Below, piece by piece: positions 61,637-64,000 of a DNA stretch of 64,000 nucleotides. Positions within the stretch are counted from its first letter, which is position 1; each line of letters starts with the position of its first letter. The notes under the pieces are model-generated. The model was not told where the DNA came from, did not search any database, and saw nothing but the letters and a program-made list of their open reading frames with translations. Position numbers and translations under genes: made by a program. Source of the DNA: Lachnospiraceae bacterium (lineage in GTDB: Bacteria; Bacillota; Clostridia; Lachnospirales; Lachnospiraceae); the NCBI GenBank assembly GCA_018384375.1, contig JAHAYJ010000032.1, positions 115,603 to 179,602 of the forward strand. Direction: 5' to 3'.

Positions 61637-61999
61637 ATGGATAATAAGTCGTTAGAGAGCCTTAAAAAACAGGGAATTGATGTTGAAGCCGGAATGAGAT
61701 ATGCAGATCAATCACTGGACTTTTATCAGGAATTGATTGTGATTTTTCTGGAAGAATACGAGCAGAAATACAAGGCCATGGAAGAGGAAGCAGGGAAAGC
61801 ACAGAGGGAATACACGGTTCTGGTGCATGGACTGAAAAACAGTGCAGGCTATCTGGGAGCAGGACATCTCTCGGCACTTGCTTATGAGCATGAGAAGGCG
61901 TCCAAGGAAGGAAATCTTTCCTATATTAAAGATAATCTTGCAGAATTACTTGGGGAGTGGGAAAAAATTGTCCACATTTTCAGAAGTGTGCTTCCCTGA
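61637..61999 (+). CDS. HPt (histidine phosphotransfer) domain protein
   Basis: 120 aa from ATG 61637 behind GGAGGG..AAAGGG. The track's longer ORF begins in the other frame of the regulator. The four-helix HPt pattern is seen with the phospho-His in VLVHGLKNSAGYLGAGHLSALAYEHEKAS. A stand-alone HPt normally relays phosphate between a hybrid kinase and a regulator. Neither is nearby except the LytTR receiver 5 bp upstream, so it may serve that one (inference). Confidence 0.85.
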   Translation: MDNKSLESLKKQGIDVEAGMRYADQSLDFYQELIVIFLEEYEQKYKAMEEEAGKAQREYTVLVHGLKNSAGYLGAGHLSALAYEHEKASKEGNLSYIKDNLAELLGEWEKIVHIFRSVLP

Positions 62000-62059
62000 C
62001 AGAAGAAACATATAATAAGCATATAATATAATAGAAGATACAAATGAGAAAAGGATGAC

Positions 62060-62096
62060 AAGGCAGTCTGACAGCGTGTGCTGTCAGGACTGCCTT
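62060..62096 (+). terminator. Strong hairpin after the LytTR/HPt operon
   Basis: AAGGCAGTCTGACAGC and GCTGTCAGGACTGCCTT pair with one bulged G around GTGT, followed by CTTCCGGTTTG (poor T run). Confidence 0.7.
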
Positions 62097-62307
62097 CTTC
62101 CGGTTTGTTACTGAAAAATAAGAAGAGAAGTGTTTAGCAGGGGAAAAATGGGCTAAACTAGTAAAAAATGAACAAATAGGAAAAAAAAACAACAATTGGG
62201 AAGAATGGATTGCAAGTTTGCAAGATTGTATTTATTATGTAAAATGTAAAATGTGAACAAGATAAAGAGATTAATTGTTTAGGTTGCATCTGAAGGAGGA
62301 ATTAATA
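62097..62307 (+). promoter_or_regulatory. Promoter and leader of the coiled-coil protein gene
   Basis: A-rich DNA with TTGCAA (62210-62215), 17-bp spacer, TATTAT (62233-62238). TTGCAAGTTTGCAAG at the -35 is a direct repeat. GAAGGAGG is the ribosome site. Nothing else is recognised in the 308-bp gap apart from the hairpin at 62060. Confidence 0.6.
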
Positions 62308-64000
62308 ATGAAAAGAATGAAAAGAGCATTGACATTATCATTAGCAACATTGATGGTGTTTGGCTCCGTAACGGGCAATGTGAATGTGATTAAGGCATAT
62401 GCATTGGAGAAGCCGGCAGAGGTTACAGAAGTTCCGGATCTTTTACCGGATGGCGTAGCAGAGAATGTACAGGCAGCCAAGGAGGCTTCCGAAGCAGCAC
62501 AGCAGGCAGCGAAGGATGCACAGGCTGCAGTGGAGGAACTGAACGAGGAAGCTTCTGATCAGATCATCACTGAGGTAACAAAGGATATAAAAGATGCAAA
62601 AGACGATGTGAAAGAGGCAGCTAACGATGTCGATCAGGCAAAGATAGACGCAACAAATGCGGTAGAGACTGCAGAAGCAAAGGATAAAGCAGCTGATACA
62701 GCTTACCAAGAAGCAGAGAAAATTGTTGCCGATTCCGAAACAGCAATTGCAGCTGAGGAAGGAAAGGTTGAAGGCGCAGCGGATGCCGTGCTGAAAGCTA
62801 CTGAGGATGCCAATAAGGCAGCACAGGAAAAGCTTGTTGAGCAGGAAAAAAATGCGCAGCGGGCAAAGGATGAAGCTAAGAAAGCTCTTGAGAAAGCTCT
62901 GACGAAAGACAATAAAGAGCAAGCTCAGGAAGCTGTTGACGAGGCAAACAAAGCAGCTGCAAAGGCAAACGATGCAGTAAAGAAAGCGGAAGCAATCGTA
63001 GGTGATGTTCAGAGCGCTTATGATACCGCACTGGCTGAGTACAATAAAGCTAAAGCAGATGCACAGGACGAAGAAGCGAAATATGCAGATGCCCTCGCAG
63101 CAAAGCAGGCTGAAATTGCAGAATTAGAGGCAGAGCTTAAGGCAGCCCAGGATGCATATGATGCAGCAAAGAAGGATGCTAAAGAAGCAACAAAGCTTGC
63201 AACACAGGCTGCAACCGCAGTAAACGATGCAAACAAGACAATCACTGATGAAGAGAATAGAGTAGAAGAGATTAAGGATAATGCTGATGCCGCAGTAAAG
63301 ACAGCTGAGGAGGAAGCAAATAAGGCAGCAGGTGCAGCAAATGATGTTGCAGATATGTATGTTGATCCTGCTAAGGATACAGTAGTAGCTACAGGTAAGG
63401 CCGTAGAGGCAGCACAGGCTGATTATGATCAGGCAGTTGATGAAGAAGCTACTGCAAAGGCAGCTGCAGATAAGACCTATACAGATGCAGAGAAGGCAGC
63501 AAGTGATGCAAGGACAAAAGAAATAAACCGTATTAATGCAGCAGATTCTTCCTACAATAAAGCAATTGACAAGGCAAAGCAGGATTATGATAATTGCTCA
63601 TGGTGGAATCCGAAGAGAATATACCTTTGGGGAGTTTGGCAAGGTAAGATAGCCGAGAAGAATAATGCAATAGAGGCTGCTAATAAAGAGCATGACGAAG
63701 CAGTAAAAGCAGCAGAATCTGCAAAGAAGGCTGCTTACACACAGGCAGAAAACAACACAACAGACAAGTTGAATAAGCTCACCGGAGCAAAGCAGGCTGA
63801 CGCTGAAGCAAAAGCCGTAGTAGCTGCAGAAGAAGGAATCAGAGATACGATTCTTGGCGCAATGACAGATGATGTTGAGCAGAATCAGAAATTGATCGAT
63901 GATGTAGAAAAGGAACTGGCTGGTGAAGGCGCACAGTATCTGGAATACATGAATGACCTCAATGCATATCTCTGGGCGACAGATGAGAGAAACGACGCAT
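62308..64000 (+). CDS. Secreted Ala/Glu/Lys-rich coiled-coil protein, 3' end outside window
   Basis: ATG 62308 opens MKRMKRALTLSLATLMVFGSVTGNV, a signal peptide, and remains open to the window end (564 codons). It is absent from the ORF track because it has no stop. The mature part is a long heptad-like coiled coil rich in Ala, Asp, Glu and Lys (EASEAAQQAAKDAQAAVEEL, KAAADKTYTDAEKAAS). At about residues 426-451 a Trp-rich patch, NCSWWNPKRIYLWGVWQGK, breaks it. Such proteins are usually surface fibres or adhesins, but I recognise no specific family. Repetitive Ala-coding DNA creates many antisense ORFs. Confidence 0.85.
   Translation, partial: MKRMKRALTLSLATLMVFGSVTGNVNVIKAYALEKPAEVTEVPDLLPDGVAENVQAAKEASEAAQQAAKDAQAAVEELNEEASDQIITEVTKDIKDAKDDVKEAANDVDQAKIDATNAVETAEAKDKAADTAYQEAEKIVADSETAIAAEEGKVEGAADAVLKATEDANKAAQEKLVEQEKNAQRAKDEAKKALEKALTKDNKEQAQEAVDEANKAAAKANDAVKKAEAIVGDVQSAYDTALAEYNKAKADAQDEEAKYADALAAKQAEIAELEAELKAAQDAYDAAKKDAKEATKLATQAATAVNDANKTITDEENRVEEIKDNADAAVKTAEEEANKAAGAANDVADMYVDPAKDTVVATGKAVEAAQADYDQAVDEEATAKAAADKTYTDAEKAASDARTKEINRINAADSSYNKAIDKAKQDYDNCSWWNPKRIYLWGVWQGKIAEKNNAIEAANKEHDEAVKAAESAKKAAYTQAENNTTDKLNKLTGAKQADAEAKAVVAAEEGIRDTILGAMTDDVEQNQKLIDDVEKELAGEGAQYLEYMNDLNAYLWATDERNDA

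Noticed and set aside
62708-63245. Several minus-strand Ala/Ser-rich ORFs opposite the coiled-coil gene
   Set aside because: They are artefacts of repetitive GCA/GAA codons on the plus strand.

Overview
The window looks like a chromosome segment of an anaerobic, spore-forming Firmicute of the Lachnospiraceae type (class Clostridia). This is inferred from gene content and order: an alpha/beta-type SASP gene, a spoIIAA-spoIIAB-sigF operon, tig-clpP-clpX-lon-engB, a T-box in front of valS, CIRCE in front of htpG, many extracytoplasmic lipoproteins for ABC importers, and gut-glycan enzymes (GH77, GH95). Nothing was searched against a database; names rest on motifs and overall resemblance.

Layout. 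1-5.4 kb: carbohydrate genes (5'-truncated malQ, a LacI regulator, a GH95 fucosidase) and a reverse-strand CYTH protein. 5.5-9.9 kb: DJ-1 protein, CBS protein, GreA-like factor, SASP, AraC regulator, GNAT, then on the minus strand a TM1266-like regulator and an ECF S component. 10.2-13.8 kb: a decayed sugar-sensing/transport locus. It holds a truncated ABC ATPase fused to the remains of a YesM/LytS-type sensor kinase that also carries an amber codon, an intact double-ABC protein with no Walker A motif in either half, and a fructokinase broken by a repeat-mediated deletion. 13.9-25.3 kb: protein quality control (tig, clpP, clpX, lon, engB), an AI-2E/YtvI-like membrane protein, a D-lactate dehydrogenase-type enzyme, truA, VanZ-like and DUF308 membrane proteins, and an aldose epimerase-like protein. 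25.3-30.1 kb: a TrpXYZ-like ABC importer and a secreted 5'-nucleotidase with an embedded LysM. 30.2-37.8 kb: T-box/valS, a FapA-like protein, folC, a 47-aa ORF, and a zinc-ribbon/TPR membrane protein. 37.9-42.1 kb: the spoIIA operon and a glucosaminidase. 42.3-49.4 kb: PHP protein, sbcD, sbcC, an FAD protein and a PrsA-like lipoprotein. 49.5-51.7 kb: CIRCE/htpG.

The most notable feature is at 51.8-60.8 kb. A gene for a SpoIID-like plus peptidoglycan-binding protein is cut in two by a 7,713-bp insert. The insert carries a nucleoside-type BMP ABC importer (four genes), thymidine kinase, a 56-aa ORF and a large serine recombinase placed directly at the right end. The two junctions share a GT dinucleotide. 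Recombination there would rejoin the gene in frame (TGG|TAC), and the circle junction (attP) would carry a 2-bp GT core flanked by matching inverted arms. This is the architecture of skin-type, developmentally excised elements such as the one in sigK, but here the cargo is nucleoside-uptake genes rather than a phage.

60.9-64 kb: a LytTR response regulator with tandem 11-bp repeats at its promoter, an HPt protein with no adjacent kinase, and the start of a large Ala-rich coiled-coil secreted protein that runs off the window.
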